From Vesta saturnalis (taxonomy: Eukaryota > Arthropoda > Insecta > Coleoptera > Lampyridae), in the NCBI GenBank assembly GCA_036346205.1, contig JARFJB010001987.1:5169001-5233000 (forward strand): 64,000 nucleotides of DNA, written 5' to 3'. Both the position numbers and the translations under genes were made by a program. Shown here piece by piece: positions 10,099 to 22,068 of the stretch (positions within the stretch are counted from its first letter, which is position 1; every line of letters begins with the position of its first letter). The notes beneath the pieces were generated by a model. That model was not told the origin of the DNA, did not search any database, and saw only the letters and a list, made by a program, of their open reading frames with translations.

Positions 10099-12453
10099 CA
10101 TAGAAGAAGTACAATCTAAGAAAATAAAAAATGGAATTTACACACAACACAAGAAAATGTTAAACGGTCGCATCTTAACTACTACCATTAAATTTTAAAT
10201 TATAAAAACATGAACAGATCTCTTAAAAATTTGTAAATATTCCAATTCATTTGGAAAAAATCTAAAGCAGGAATACTAATTCAAGTATTAATATTGTCAT
10301 TCTGTGACATAAAAATAAAATAATCTAAATTTGTAATTCATTTCAAAGTTTTCGTTAATAAATTCTAATAAATTTAATCGTATAAATATAAAATTCATTA
10401 TTAAAAGTAATGTAATTCAAGCGTTTCAAAATTTAAATAAATGTATTAACAATTGAATATTGTGAAGTTTATCAATAACAAAACTTAAATATGATAATTG
10501 AGATTTACAAAATTCACATTTATCTTTTAATTAATATTTAACTTGGCATCATTTAGCCTTTAAAAGTACTAAAAAAACACAATAATATCGTTTAAATAAA
10601 CAAAAAACTGAATGGGATAAATCATGACCTAGAATTGAATCTATAAATCGTTGTAATGTATCATAATCAAATATTAAATGCATTTTTTAATAATTCCACC
10701 TACATAAAATGTAATCAAAGCAAATTTGAATTAATCCTTTTAAATTTAATTTACGTCTCTCATCATTGTCAACCCTTCCGCTCCATTTACAATTAAAAAA
10801 ATTTTAATTCTACTAATATAACTCATCAATATATAAAACATCAATTAAATAATTAAAATTTGACATCGTAAAAAATATTATATAACACACTCAATAAATT
10901 GAATTATATAAACACATAAAAGGCCAAGCGTAAAACAATAAACCGTAACACTCCTTAAAATTCTGTCAACACTAAATAATCAAAACAGAATTGAAAACAA
11001 CTAGCATTAGAAACAACTGCAAATCAGGTCCCTTTTTCGAGCCCCAGTGTAACATTAACACAAATGTATTAAAAATGATTAAAATAACAAAGTAATAAAA
11101 TATTTCAAGTCCCTGCTCGGGCGCCAGTATAATATAAATAAAATTGTTGTGGTGAGGTAGGTTTAAGAAAATTTAAATGGCCAGTATAATAACAATAAAC
11201 ATAATAATAATACTAACAAAATGGTGATGTAATTTGTACCTTGAATAAACGCCAAATGTAATCTCTAAATACAAATTTTAACAAATTGAATTACTAACCT
11301 TTCACCACTAATTATATGCCGTCTCGTCCACAATCGGTTGATTAAATATAGGGAGGGTTCTACTATATTGCTTTGTTAATACACCTGAAATGCGGCTTGT
11401 TTCTCACCTGCTTAATTATTTTCCCTTCTCTTATTAATAAAAAAACAATATATAATTAAATGCATGCTCGAGCGCCATGTTATCTTTGTCCAGGAAAATA
11501 ACAAAACCCTAAATAATGAACAATAATAATTTTCTATAAATAACAAAAATTAACAATGTGCAATTAAGTTTATTTACCCAATATATGGATGGTTAAGGAG
11601 AGGTAAGAAAAGGTTTTAAAGCTAAGCTTAAAAAAATATAAAATTTACCACATAAATTCCTCAGTATAATGATTTTCTATAGACAGCTTCCTGTGTTTAA
11701 TTATGGATGCGGAACGGTCAATCAGTATCAAAGCGTTTCTACATCTTCCTTGCGTATTCTTGTAACAACGCGATCAACTAGGTATTTGAAGGAATTTTCG
11801 ATCCACTAAACTTATTGTATTCTTGATGTTTTACTGTATTAAAATTGCATTTTAAGATGATATTATTTGAATGAAGAGAAACTTGTGTAAATAAGTAACT
11901 TAAGAGCCATTTAAAATATAAATATAAGTATGAGTAAGTAAGTAAGCAAATAAGTGCCTTAAGTGAGTATAAGGGAATAATATAAGTACTATAATGATTG
12001 TACGTAAGTGTACGTAAATGTACGTAAGTGCCGGAAGTATCGTAAGTGCCTGGAAAGAGCAAATGCTTAAGCTTTAAATTAATGAATTGAAAAAACCTAC
12101 CACCAAAATTCTGATGGCACCAAAAATAAAAATTAAGTAAAAACCATTATAACAATGACTTCTGCTTTAACATTCAGCAGCAAGTGAAGTAAAAAATGGA
12201 GGCTTTCAGAAACGCTTCTGTAAATGCCCCCCCTCAAGAGGTGTCACGCCTTGCGCGAAATACAATGATCGGAGTCCAATTTTTAAAAGAAAGGGAACTA
12301 TAACTATTTATATAATATTACACCCAAAATATATGTTCTATGAAATGCAATTTAAGTTGCCTTTCTCAATTTTACATGTAAATAATTAAAAACTCCTCTA
12401 ATTTTACGCCAAATAAATTAATGATCTTAGATTAACGTATTTTTTAATACAAC
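10099..12453. other. AT-rich stretch with retroelement leader-like motifs
   Basis: No protein-coding frame is recognisable. The minus strand carries three primer-binding-site-like boxes (see next entry). At 11930-12060 there is a loose array of TAAG and GTACGTAA units. The region may be LTR or leader debris of Gypsy elements. Confidence 0.4.
11026..11478 (-). other. Three primer-binding-site-like boxes
   Basis: On the minus strand TGGCGCCCGAGCAGGGAC (11126-11109) follows a T/A-rich ATACT, as in the junction between an LTR and its tRNA primer site. Related but degraded boxes occur at 11478-11461 (ATGGCGCTCGAGCATG) and 11047-11026 (TGGGGCTCGAAAAAGGGAC). Three such junctions in 450 bases suggest overlapping LTR-element insertions. 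No flanking LTR pair was verified. Confidence 0.35.
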
Positions 12454-13145
12454 CACAAAAAAAGGTTGTTACAAACTGCTTACAAGATCCAACTGTTACA
12501 CCACATTAAACCGGCAGACAAGATTAAGAGATTTGACTTTGCTGTTTCTATGCTACACAAAATTGAAGAAAATAATAATTTTTTAAAAACTGTTATTTTC
12601 AGTGATGAAGCTTCTTTTCATGTGAACGGGACTGTAAACAGACATAATTGCAGAATATGGGGTTCGCAGCCGCCCCATGAGTTCATTGAGTATGAACGTG
12701 GCACGCCCAAAGTGAATGTTTGGTGTGGTCTTATGCATGATAGAGTCATAGGTCCTTTCATTTTTGTTGAAAGGAATATCAATGGTGATGTCTATTGTGA
12801 CATATTAGAGGAGTATGTTTTTCCTCAGTTAGATGACATTGAGGTGGAGAAGGGTTTAGTCCACTTCCAACAAGATGGGGCACCGCCACACTTCAGTATA
12901 CGTGTGCGTTAGGCACTTGACGGTCGACTAGGCAACAGATGGATTGGAAGAGAAGGACCTATTCCGTGGCCTCCAAGGAGCCCTGACATGACTCCGTTGG
13001 GCATATCAAGAATCTTGTGTATGCAAAAAGTCGTTCGGCGCGATATCAGGTGAGCGAGGAGGATATTTAATAGTACCTTTTCCACTAATAGGACGGTTAG
13101 GGAACGTAGTTTCCAAAAACTGTTGAACTCATATTGCAGTACCAA
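12454..13145 (+). pseudogene. DD41D mariner transposase, catalytic half, broken
   Basis: Homology starts with RLLQTAYKIQLLHHIKP. The DDE core shows FSDEASFHVNG (first Asp), NVWCGLMHDRVIGPF and QQDGAPPHFS (second Asp). A stop at 12910-12912 interrupts the frame, which then continues RWIGREGPIPWPPRSPDMTPL. The third catalytic Asp should be the next residue, with 41 residues between. A small deletion near 12999 removed about five codons here, and the text resumes as HIKNLVYAKS. The C-terminus (FQKLLNSYC) runs to about 13145, where a different mariner piece on the other strand begins. It may be the missing second half of the protein at 7859-8176. Confidence 0.85.
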
Positions 13146-13440
13146 ATGTCATCAACATTTATATTGAGGCGTTGAACAGCTGGAATTATCTGATCTCTCA
13201 ACAGTTCTAAATATTTGTTCGGATTCAAGCTTCCCTTGATAAAAAATGGACCAATTATGGAATTGCCTGAAATTCCTACCCACACATTGACGTTTTGGGG
13301 ATATTCTGTCCGGTAAGGAATACCAATGTGATTGTTTTCCCGAGACAACAGCGACAGACGGATTGTGATGGTCATGTAAGTTATAAGAATACTCGTCGGT
13401 AAACAAAATATTTTCTTCTGGAAAAATTTCTTGTGTAGTT
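13146..13440 (-). pseudogene. Third mariner family, transposase core fragment
   Basis: Reading leftward from 13440, FTDEYS marks the first catalytic Asp region. A frameshift follows, then YPQNVNVWVGISGNSIIGPF and LNPNKYLELLRDQIIPA, typical DDE_3 core blocks. The copy ends at VDDIWYC, just before the second Asp, where it abuts the plus-strand fragment. The sequence differs clearly from the mariners at 5842 and 12454, so it is another family. It is non-functional. Confidence 0.8.
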
Positions 13441-14690
13441 ATAGCAACGGTGTTTATTCCTTTTCAAGCTATTGCGAACTGTTCTTGTTTTCTTTTAAAT
13501 ATTTACTAAAAGCCAACACGTGGTTTCAAAATCGTGCATCAACAATAATAATAATTTGATGTATATCTAATGGTAATACTTAATTCCTTACTTAAGTACT
13601 CGTTAATTTTTAAAGCAATTTTTGTGTGTGTACAATATAAAAAATACAGTTGAAGGTCGGTTTTATAATATCAAGATCATATATCGTTTGGACACAATAT
13701 AGAAAACTGTTGAAGGCTGAAGGTTAACTTTATACGATTAAAGCGAGAATCATTTTAAATGTATGTTGTAGATAAAAATTCATATATGTAAGGTCGCTCT
13801 GATGAGACTGCGAAAGGGGAAGGTAAATATAGGATTATAATAAGTGTAATAGATGTAATTAGGTGTACCTGTACATATTTGTATTATAAAAATTACTTAT
13901 TGACGGGGAAACCAATAACTCATATCAACTATTCATAAGTGAAAACACAAAGAGGATTTAGTGAGCTGTATAAAGTATTTCAATATTCAGAGTTCTCCAA
14001 CACAGTTATTATTAGAGCAGCCGAAAGAGAAACACATATGAGGGTATGCGTATTATTTTTAATATATATTTTACTTGGTATTGTTCACAAAAAACGCCAT
14101 TAAAGTTTTTAATGTATTGTTATTCTTATAGGAGGAGGAGGACGTCATAAACCAACTCTGAAATAGCGTTAGGTCTTATTCTATAGACTCGATCTCAGCT
14201 CATTTGTTTAGTTAATTAGATAAAGGTGTGAGTGCTATGCTATTTTTTAATTAATAACATTATGTGGGTACGTATTTGTGGATTTTAAAGTTTGTGGTTA
14301 TTGATTCACATATAATAATAAACCATTAAAACCTTTTATCTTTTTATTTCCGTTATATCATTCGGTATTTTTGAATTGTGATTGAATTTGAACAAGCAAG
14401 CTGTAATTAAACCAAATCAGTATTTTTGAACTCTAAGCTGGTTTTCACAAGCTGTAAGCTATGATTTGATTTGATTTGATTTGATTGATTGATTGTGATT
14501 GATCTGACTGTTTGATTTGATCGAGCATGATTTGTCTGAGATTTATTTGCTTAATTACTTGGTTTGATTTAATTAATCGATTTGTTTGTTTGAGAAGGAC
14601 GAGAGAGATAAATGGTAGAAATGAGAGAGAGAAAGATAGATGTGCATGATCAACGTCTATTATAGAAAACATTCGCTAGTTTAAAAATAT
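13441..14690. other. AT-rich stretch, with a GATTT simple repeat
   Basis: No gene is recognised. A short TTTGA or TTGAT tandem tract lies at about 14463-14502 and a looser TTGATT-rich zone runs to 14600. Confidence 0.55.
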
Positions 14691-14691
14691 A

Positions 14692-14752
14692 CCACTAGAT
14701 GGCACCACAAACAAAGTCTAATTAGTCCTAGAAATATACCGCTAGGTGGCGC
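14692..14752 (+). promoter_or_regulatory. Two CTCF-like motifs
   Basis: CCACTAGATGGCAC (14692-14705) fits the known CTCF core consensus at every position. CCGCTAGGTGGCGC (14739-14752) fits at all but the third position and contains the AGGTGGCGC core known from flies. They lie 47 bases apart in the same orientation, each preceded by AAATATA, so they may be a small tandem duplication. Function is inferred from the motif only. Confidence 0.4.
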
Positions 14753-14823
14753 CACCTTCATTACAGAAAATATTCATTAGTCCATACACAACTAGATCGC
14801 GAAACAAATTCAAATTTCGCAAC

Positions 14824-15300
14824 AAGGGGGCCACGTCATCAGGGCGCAGACCATAACACAAGTTCTTACAACTTAGCATTAGGGACCCCTTATTAGAATA
14901 CTATTTGCAGTCAAGGGGGCCACGACGATGAGGCGCCGACCCTAACACAAGTTTTTATCGCTGTCTTAAAAGTTAACATTAGGGCCCCCCTATTAGAATA
15001 TTATTTCCAGCCTAGGGGGGTTAGATAATAGGGCGCAGACCCTAACACAAGTTCCTGTACGTGTCTTACAAGTTAGCATTAGTTCCCCCTCATTATAATA
15101 CTATTTCCAGCCAAGGGAGCTACGACAAGAGGGCGCAGACCGTAACACAAGTTCCTGTACCTGTCTTACAAATTAGGATTAGGGCCCCCTTATTAGAATA
15201 CTATTTCCAGCCAAGGGGGCCACGACAACAGGGCGAAGACCCTAACACAAATTCTTATAGCTGTCTTACCAGTTAGAATTAGGGCCTGCTTATTAGAAAA
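14824..15300. repeat. Satellite with exact 100-bp period, about 4.8 units
   Basis: Units start at 14824, 14913, 15013, 15113 and 15213 with AAGGG(G/A)G or TAGGGG. Each contains the order GGCGCAGACC(C/G)TAACACAAG, CTGTCTTA, TTAG(C/G)ATTAGGGCCCCC and TTAGAATACTATTTCCAG. The first unit is 89 bases, with the mid-unit CTGTC segment missing; the others are exactly 100. Unit-to-unit divergence is modest. The array is GC-richer than its surroundings. Confidence 0.95.
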
Positions 15301-18300
15301 TTTCAAATTTTCCGCTGAACAGATTTTTGGTTCCGACCTTGGCTAACCCAAGACCGACTTCAAGGCCAATTCCAATGCCAGGCCCCAAGTCAAGCCTCAA
15401 GGTCAAACCCGAGGCCAGCCACGTGCGAGGCCTTGGGAATTCCCAAGGTAAAAAGTGAATGTGGTGTCTCCCTTCTACTCCTGTGAAAGGTGAGTCAATA
15501 AGATAAACATATTCGTTCATTAAATGTACTTCTTATTTATGTTCGTAAATATCGGATGCCTCCAAAACATTTAGTTTTTCTATTTTATTACAAAAATATA
15601 AAAATGTAATTTTTTTTGTGATGTCAAAGTTATTATTTGCCCTTAAATGTTTGGTATAATTTGATTTGTCTGTGTGTTCACATTTGTAACATGTAATACG
15701 TTCTTTCTATCCAATATAAAACTTCTAATATCATCAGAGTTACTAGATATACAATTCAATTTATAAAACCCAAAATGTCATTAATTGAATGTTTGGCATT
15801 AAATAAACATTTAAGAACATTGGTATTAATTTTGAAAACTACTTTGTACCTCTTTGAAAACATCCAGTGGAGCTAATAGTCTGAACTCATACTCACTATC
15901 ATGTTCATTTCTGATGGTTGTTACGTGCACAAAGGGATATTGGTAGAAATTGTGGCTAAGGTGCCGTAACAAGGAATAAGGAATTAGCCGGAAGCTCAGT
16001 CGGTCGGTTAAGCACTTGGATGCATGGGCGTTTTGGCAGGAGAAAAGAGATACATATAATTTAAAAAGGGCACACTTGATTTAATCTTTTATCGCCCCTC
16101 TATCAAGAAAAGGGCTACGGCCACATAGGACAAAAGAGACAGCTAAAAGAAAATGGTGAACTAAGTCCACACTGACAAAGGACTGGCTAGGAAGTTGATA
16201 CTAGATCACAGGATTAATGAAAGAACTTACAATCGTTTAACACCACTTATTTAATCTACCCCAACGTAAAATAGTATAAATGTTATAATAATAATTAAAT
16301 TTTCGTAAATATCTAACACAAAAACATTTTTATAGAGCGCCAACTCGCAGACCTAAATACAATTCTATCAGGAAATATTCCCAATACATTAATCAATGTA
16401 CATCAGAGACAATATATCTATGAAATAAACCAGCAACTTACCTTTCCACCGGACGCAAATAAACCCCAAATATAAAGCGAAAATTAGCACTGGATGTCTA
16501 CCCTGTTGTTTACTTATGTAAGCACAAAATATTCTTCAGTAAAATTACCATGAGCATTACAGACAAAATAATAAGCATGAAGCGTTTAGGAAATTTAGAA
16601 AGGCCAAGTTTATTACCGATTTGGCAATTGCAGTACAAGAATTTAATAAAGCGCAACACAGAATGACTCATTTATTGGTAAGCATAGGGCTACCAACAAA
16701 AGATTCAAATTAGTAAATCCTACTTCAAACAGTTTTATACTAAACAAATATTAAAATTGTAATAAAAAAAAAAATAACAAATGTTATACAACCCCAATGA
16801 TAATAAATAAATATTCAATTAGATTTACACAGTAATTGAAACTCCAGCAGGTTTTTTGACATACATTGTATGTTTAAACTCAACGAGTAGCATTCAGTCA
16901 ACAAAACAGCTGATTGCATGTACAGTAAACACAGGTAGTTCTAACGGTTGAACAACTACGGTTATTTATCAGAATAAAGCTAGTACATAAGAAAAGTTGA
17001 TAGATAAAATACAAATTCTATTGCAAAGTTAAATGTAAGTATAAGCGAAACTTTGGAATAACCCAAATTATCTTTTACAGGTACAAATGTATAGTATTAC
17101 TCTCGATTACTAAGAAAATGTTTAACAGTAACGTATAAGCATTAGTTTCAGGATTAAGATAATTGCGGAAACACACTAATACAAGTAGCAAGCACAGTGA
17201 TTTAATTGTTATAAGAATTTCAGTAAAGTACAGATAACGAGAGCCTCGTTATGTAGAAAAGCTAACAAAAGTCACTCACCATAGGTAAATTTTGTATGAG
17301 TATAACTATAATGCTTATCCGAAACTAGTCGTAGGTATAACGTATATTTCTTCAGTTAATTCGGAAGATACTATGAGTAATCGTAGACTGTTTCCATTCA
17401 GGCTCGAAGACCCATAACTAATATTTCACACCTCGGACGAATGATACCCAAATGTGCTGTCAGAAACGGTTTAACTATTCCTTATGGAAGCACGAGATAT
17501 GTTAATCTTGAGTGAATGTGTAAAGGACCAAAAAGAACCTATATAAGATAACTGTGTTAGAATTTAAATCGATACCCAAATTTTATAAAATATGATCTTT
17601 ATGCTGTATTAAAATTTCAAAACATGTACGCATGCATTTCAAAGCTATGTCTAGTAAATAAGAAAAGAAAGTGAGTAGCTTACCTCTTGAATGAAGCTAA
17701 GGTGTAGTAGAAACAAAAAATTAAAGCCGAACTAAAATTCGAAATCCCAACAGGATATATTTATATGGAAAAGATTAAAACCAGCAACAGGCTGAGTTAA
17801 AATTTTACTTGAAAAATTCAATCAAATTTTTAAGAACACCTTTTCCAAATTTTACATGTGCTTCTAACTACGCAATTCAATTTCTCTTTGCCAAAATGGC
17901 GTTTTCCTTCTTCTCTGAAGGTACCAGAAAACCAAAAAAAAAAGCCTGATTATTTTCACCAATCCAAAGATTTTGAAGTAGTCACATGTTTGAAACATTT
18001 TAAAATTTTTAGTGGCAATGTTGCCATTTTCCAACAACATACAGGATGAGTCGTAACTTAAAGACCATAAATTTATAAACCAAAATTTACACGTATCATG
18101 GTCTTTTGTAATATGTAAGCTACATTTTATGATATTTTTCCAAAATATGAATCCGTATGTTTCTGCCATTTCCGTGTTAACTGTATAAATGTTGTTGATA
18201 GACAATTTGTACTCTGGATTTACAACAAAGTATGGATTATATTCAAAATGTAGCCTTTCGCTTGTGCTATTTGTTTTGTAACGGACATTTCTTTATTGAA

Positions 18301-19234
18301 ATTTGTTTGCTTTAATAGTAATGACATTTCTCTATGTACTAATGATATACGCAGCAAACCTTGCGCTAATAAAACCTGATCAACTATCAAAACACGTTAA
18401 AATATTATAAACATGACGAAACCAAATTCCCTAGAGAAGGAACAAAATATGAATTTTTTAGAATTAAACAAGGATTAATTCATAGAACATGTTTGAATTA
18501 CTCATATTCAAATAATCTACACATACAGACATTACAATTCCAAACGATTCATGTCAACATAAAACACATAGCTGCATTATAGTTCATTAGTACATAGTGC
18601 AATGTCATTGCTATTAGACTAAACAACTTTCAATAAAAAGGTATCAGTTAGAAAACAAACAGCACAAGCAAATGGTTACATTTTAAATACAATCGATACT
18701 TTACCTAAAAATCAAGAGCACAAACTGTTTATCAAACACGTTTACCTGGTTAACGCAGAATCCACAGAAAATAAATACATATCAATTACATATCTTGAAA
18801 CAATACTAGAAAAAATAGCTCACATACTATAAAAAAATAAGAAGTGCAAAATAGCTTTCAAAACTAACACCAATGTACTTAAATGTTTAAATTATGCCAA
18901 AGATTCAACTAACGACATTCTGAAGTCGAGTATTTATAAATTGAACTGTACGCTCTGTAATTCTGTGTGTATTGAACAAGCACTTATGATTTTTAATATT
19001 AAATACGACAAACAAATTAGATGTTAGAATACAAACACACAGACAAATCAAATTATGCCAAACGCTTAACAGGTTGATTTTATAAACACACACTTAACTC
19101 ACATTTTAATACAGAATTATAATTTACATCTCGTTTACCTTAATAATTGGTTACTATAGCTACTTTTTATTAGTTATTTATATATATTCTCTTGATAATG
19201 ATACATGTTATATTAACACTATATTTAAAATAAC
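15301..19234. other. Long stretch without a recognised gene
   Basis: A GC-richer patch at 15335-15450 gives an open minus-strand frame of Gly/Leu-rich text that resembles nothing known. A tRNA-like A box occurs at about 15983-15998 without a B box. The rest is AT-rich and empty by inspection. Confidence 0.5.
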
Positions 19235-19737
19235 GTTTGTCTTGGAGGGAAGCAAGACCATCAGAAAGTAAACGATAAAGAACTTTCTCTAAAACCTCTA
19301 GGTGTAGAAATTACAGTATCATCCAGATATCCAAACGGTACGGTTCCAAATCAGTTCCTAGAACGCGATCAATTAAACGATGAAATGTAGGTGAATTATG
19401 CAACCGAAAAAATCTGGGAAGACATCGATCATCACGAAGGTGACTCAGAATAGAACTATTATAAGTAAGCGGGTAGGCATCTTTTTCAGTAACAGCGAAA
19501 ATGGACACAAAATCGGTAAGTATCGTCTTTCGTCTTGAGGAGAACGATGGGAGTAGACCTAGGGCTAGTGGAAGGTTTAATTACGCCTAATTCTAGCATA
19601 GCATCCAACTCTGTATTCGCCATATGTTTGAGGTCAGGAGAAGGTACACAGTAACGTTGTTTAATTGGTTCAGCAGAAGTTTTTATTTGGTGTTCGACCA
19701 AAGTAGCGCAACCCAATTCCCAAGAACACGATAACAA
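19235..19737 (-). pseudogene. Reverse transcriptase fragment of the Gypsy element
   Basis: Frame 19737-19486 gives LVEHQIKTSAEPIKQRYCVP and LELGVIKPSTSPRSTPIVLL, the conserved RT entry. Frame 19508-19311 gives AYPLTYNSSILSHLRDDR and the palm region FHRLIDRVLGTDLEPY. The catalytic YLDD box is mutated and out of frame (LDIWMIL). HLEVLEKVLYRLL can still be followed in another frame to about 19240. The segment carrying the first catalytic Asp is deleted between LRDDRCLP and RFFRLHN. The copy is dead. Confidence 0.85.
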
Positions 19738-19789
19738 AAGATTTTAAGGATGAAAGTTTAAAGAAGTTTGCATTTATAAAGGTACAGAA

Positions 19790-19957
19790 AGTAAACGAAC
19801 CCATAGATAAAGCTATTCCTAAGCGACGTAAACTGTTCCAAGCAGAACTACCTAAGATAGTGCGAGAAGCACCCGAGTCCAGAAAACCTTTAAAAGTATG
19901 ACCAAAGACACATACATTGAGATAAGGACGTTCACCATTATGAACACTAGTAAACAC
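19790..19957 (-). pseudogene. Retropepsin fragment of the Gypsy element
   Basis: The frame carries LNVCVFGHTFKGFLDSGASR then TILG. DSGAS is the active-site triad of the retroviral-type aspartic protease, with the Asp near 19879-19877. A frameshift follows about 20 codons later, after which reverse transcriptase sequence begins in another frame. Confidence 0.75.
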
Positions 19958-20084
19958 AAAGTCAAGAATACGTTATTTATCAGAAATATCAGAAAAAGCA
20001 GTAACCGAGATCACAGAAGGCATAGAAATCCACTCGGTGGGTAGACTGCCGGAAGTTTCTTTGCTTTTTAGGTCACGAAAGCTT

Positions 20085-20180
20085 AGTAACACCAGATTTT
20101 CCACAATTATAGCAATTCTTAACTTGAGGTTTAGGACAGCGAAGAGAAACATGTCCTACACACGAGCAGTTCTAACAACG
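20085..20180 (-). pseudogene. Gag CCHC zinc knuckles of the Gypsy element
   Basis: The minus strand reads NCSCVGHVSLRCPKPQVKNC followed by YNCGKSGVTK. The first knuckle has C-x2-C-x3-GH-x4-C spacing with a stop in it. The second retains NCGK-G but loses its His/Cys end. Such knuckles bind the retroelement RNA. Confidence 0.7.
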
Positions 20181-20899
20181 AAGAGTAGAAGGTGATGATG
20201 AAGTTTAGCAGGTACAACAGCTGTAGCATATTTGGTTCAGCGCGTTTAGACGAATGCGTAGTATAAGTAGTAGAAGAATCCGAAGAGTATTCAATATAAG
20301 CTAAGTTCCAGAAGATTAGAAGTCTTTGAAGAAGGTGTAGGTTTGAATGTGTCTATAAAATATTTATTTTGTTTAATTTGTTTTTCCAAAGTAACAAGTT
20401 ACAAGTTGAGTAGTTGAAGTAATATCGATAAGAGTTAAAGCGTTTTGGTAGAAAGGTGATACATTTCTACGAATGTAGAACATTTGTAAACTTTCAGAGA
20501 GGACTGTTGATAATCGTCGGAATAAGCTTTGGATTACAGCAACATAAATAGTCATGGTATCAAAAAAAAACTCATAGTACGATTTTTAATTTCATCAAGT
20601 AAAAGTTCATCGTAATTAATAGGTAGGAATTAAGATTTGAGTAAGTGTACCACATTCATCCAAGGATTTGAATGCGATATAACCGTAGGGTTTTACCTAT
20701 TAGTATTTCAGGAACACCAAAAATAAAATAGATTGAGTTAACCACGAGAAATACTTACCTCTTCCACACGAGTAAGAAGATCTAATAAATACGAAGTATC
20801 GTCTCCAGAAAATGATAATTCAAGTTAGGAAGCCGAAGAGAATCTAGCCCACGAAGGACAAGATGCATAAGGGGGTTGAGCTGAAGTACGCTGACACTT

Positions 20900-21463
20900 A
20901 TATGATTTAGCTGAACCAGAAGAAATTAAATCAGGGGAAGTCAATTATGTATCAGCACGTTCCTCAACCCAGGTACAATGTGGACTAGAAGAAGGTAAAT
21001 GAGAGAATTAAGCGAAGGTAGCACGTCTAAACATGTTTATTTTTGACAGCATCAAGCGTAATTGTCTCGAAAAGTACTAAAAAACTATTCCTTACTTTTG
21101 CTCCCTCCGAAGAACCAGACTACATAAGCATTGCTGTTCGTTGAGTATGAACAAAAGGCTATAGAAACGAGGAAAGGTAGGTGTAGAGGTATCTCCAGAG
21201 AATGTAGAAATAAATTCAGATAATTCAGTATTATCTTGAGTTAAAGTAGTAGCATCCGTATTAAATTCAATATCGTAATCAAAATCAGTGATAGATTTGT
21301 CAAATTTTGAAGCATTACGCAAAACATCAATATTAACATCACTAGACAGACAATGAAAATTAAGCTCATATTGTAATTCAATTTTATTCAAGCGAAATAT
21401 ATGAAAAAAGTGAGATAAACAAGGTGTTCTAGCTAGTCTGAAATGGTAACTAATAAGGTGCAA
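20900..21463 (-). pseudogene. Gag-like N-terminal region of the Gypsy element
   Basis: The open frame 21463-21092 contains IFRLNKIELQYELNFHCLSS, followed by an acidic stretch. This matches the helical N-terminus (a leucine-rich KxELxYEL motif) of Gag in many insect Gypsy elements. Gag would form the virus-like particle. Downstream frames to about 20900 are too broken to read. The assignment rests on this motif and on its position ahead of the knuckles and protease. Confidence 0.55.
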
Positions 21464-21500
21464 ACAACAAAAAATCTAATCGGGATCCACGTTTTTCGCC

Positions 21501-22068
21501 ACCACAGGTGACAATATTTATCTATCTATGGCATCTTTACACTACCGTAGAACGGTTGTGACTGGCAGGATTTAACCCAGAAAGTATAACCAAGAAGCTG
21601 GCGCAGTAACTAGAATGCTTTGTATGCGCGATCAAAAAATTTATTATTTGCACTGGGCTAGTATATTCGTTGGTAAGAGTATGCCTTTTTAATAGTAATA
21701 CTAGGCGCCATGAATTTTCTAAAATAAAACCCTGAAACTTCAAAAATGGAGTAAAGAAAGAAGAGGGCTGGGAGAGCAAATTATAATTAGTACATACATA
21801 AAAACACAGATCAATCAAAACAAAAAATTAAGTGTTCAGTAAATAAAAATTCAGTTATTTAATAAATGTAAAAAGGTAGTCTGATTTTAAGTTGCTCAAA
21901 CTATTGTTTTATTCAATAACGCACAAATTAGTGTAAACTGTAGATTTCTACTACGAATCTTAATTTAGAAAATCACTCATCAAAAGTAGTCAGATTACCG
22001 AAATTCTAATTATGCCAAAAGCAGTAACACCTCAAAGTATTTGTTACTTATAAACTAAAAGGAACGTA
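21501..22068. other. AT-rich flank, no gene recognised
   Basis: Open frames are short and unlike known families. On the minus strand this lies upstream of gag, so it may contain leader or LTR remnants. Confidence 0.45.

Larger units (their letters stand above)
19235..21500 (-). mobile_element. Degraded Ty3/Gypsy retrotransposon, gag to reverse transcriptase
   Basis: Read on the minus strand, a Gag-like N-terminus, CCHC knuckles, protease and reverse transcriptase follow in the usual Ty3/Gypsy order. Frames are broken many times. RNase H and integrase are absent at this site. Recognisable sequence stops near 19235, just after the reverse transcriptase palm. LTRs were not found. Confidence 0.8.

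Noticed and set aside
14824..15300. CRISPR-like array
   Set aside because: Whole 100-bp monomers repeat head to tail with no unique spacers. The surrounding DNA is eukaryotic.
15293..15520. Gly/Leu/Ile-rich minus-strand frame (GLGPGIGIGLEVGLGL)
   Set aside because: It arises from a GC-rich AAGGCC-type repeated pattern on the plus strand. No start context or family supports a gene.
15975..16035. tRNA-like A box (AAGCTCAGTCGG) suggesting a tRNA gene or SINE head
   Set aside because: No B box (GGTTCGA) follows at the right distance and no acceptor pairing is visible.
17858..18205. Overlapping frames on both strands (63 and 113 codons)
   Set aside because: No domain, no codon pattern and no similarity to known families. 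Overlapping open frames in AT-rich DNA of this length occur by chance.
9637..21500. A single complete Gypsy element from gag (21.5 kb) to integrase end (9.6 kb)
   Set aside because: Strand and order fit. But about 9 kb between them contains mariners, a satellite and unassigned DNA, no LTR pair was found, and RNase H and the integrase core are absent, so one element is not demonstrated.
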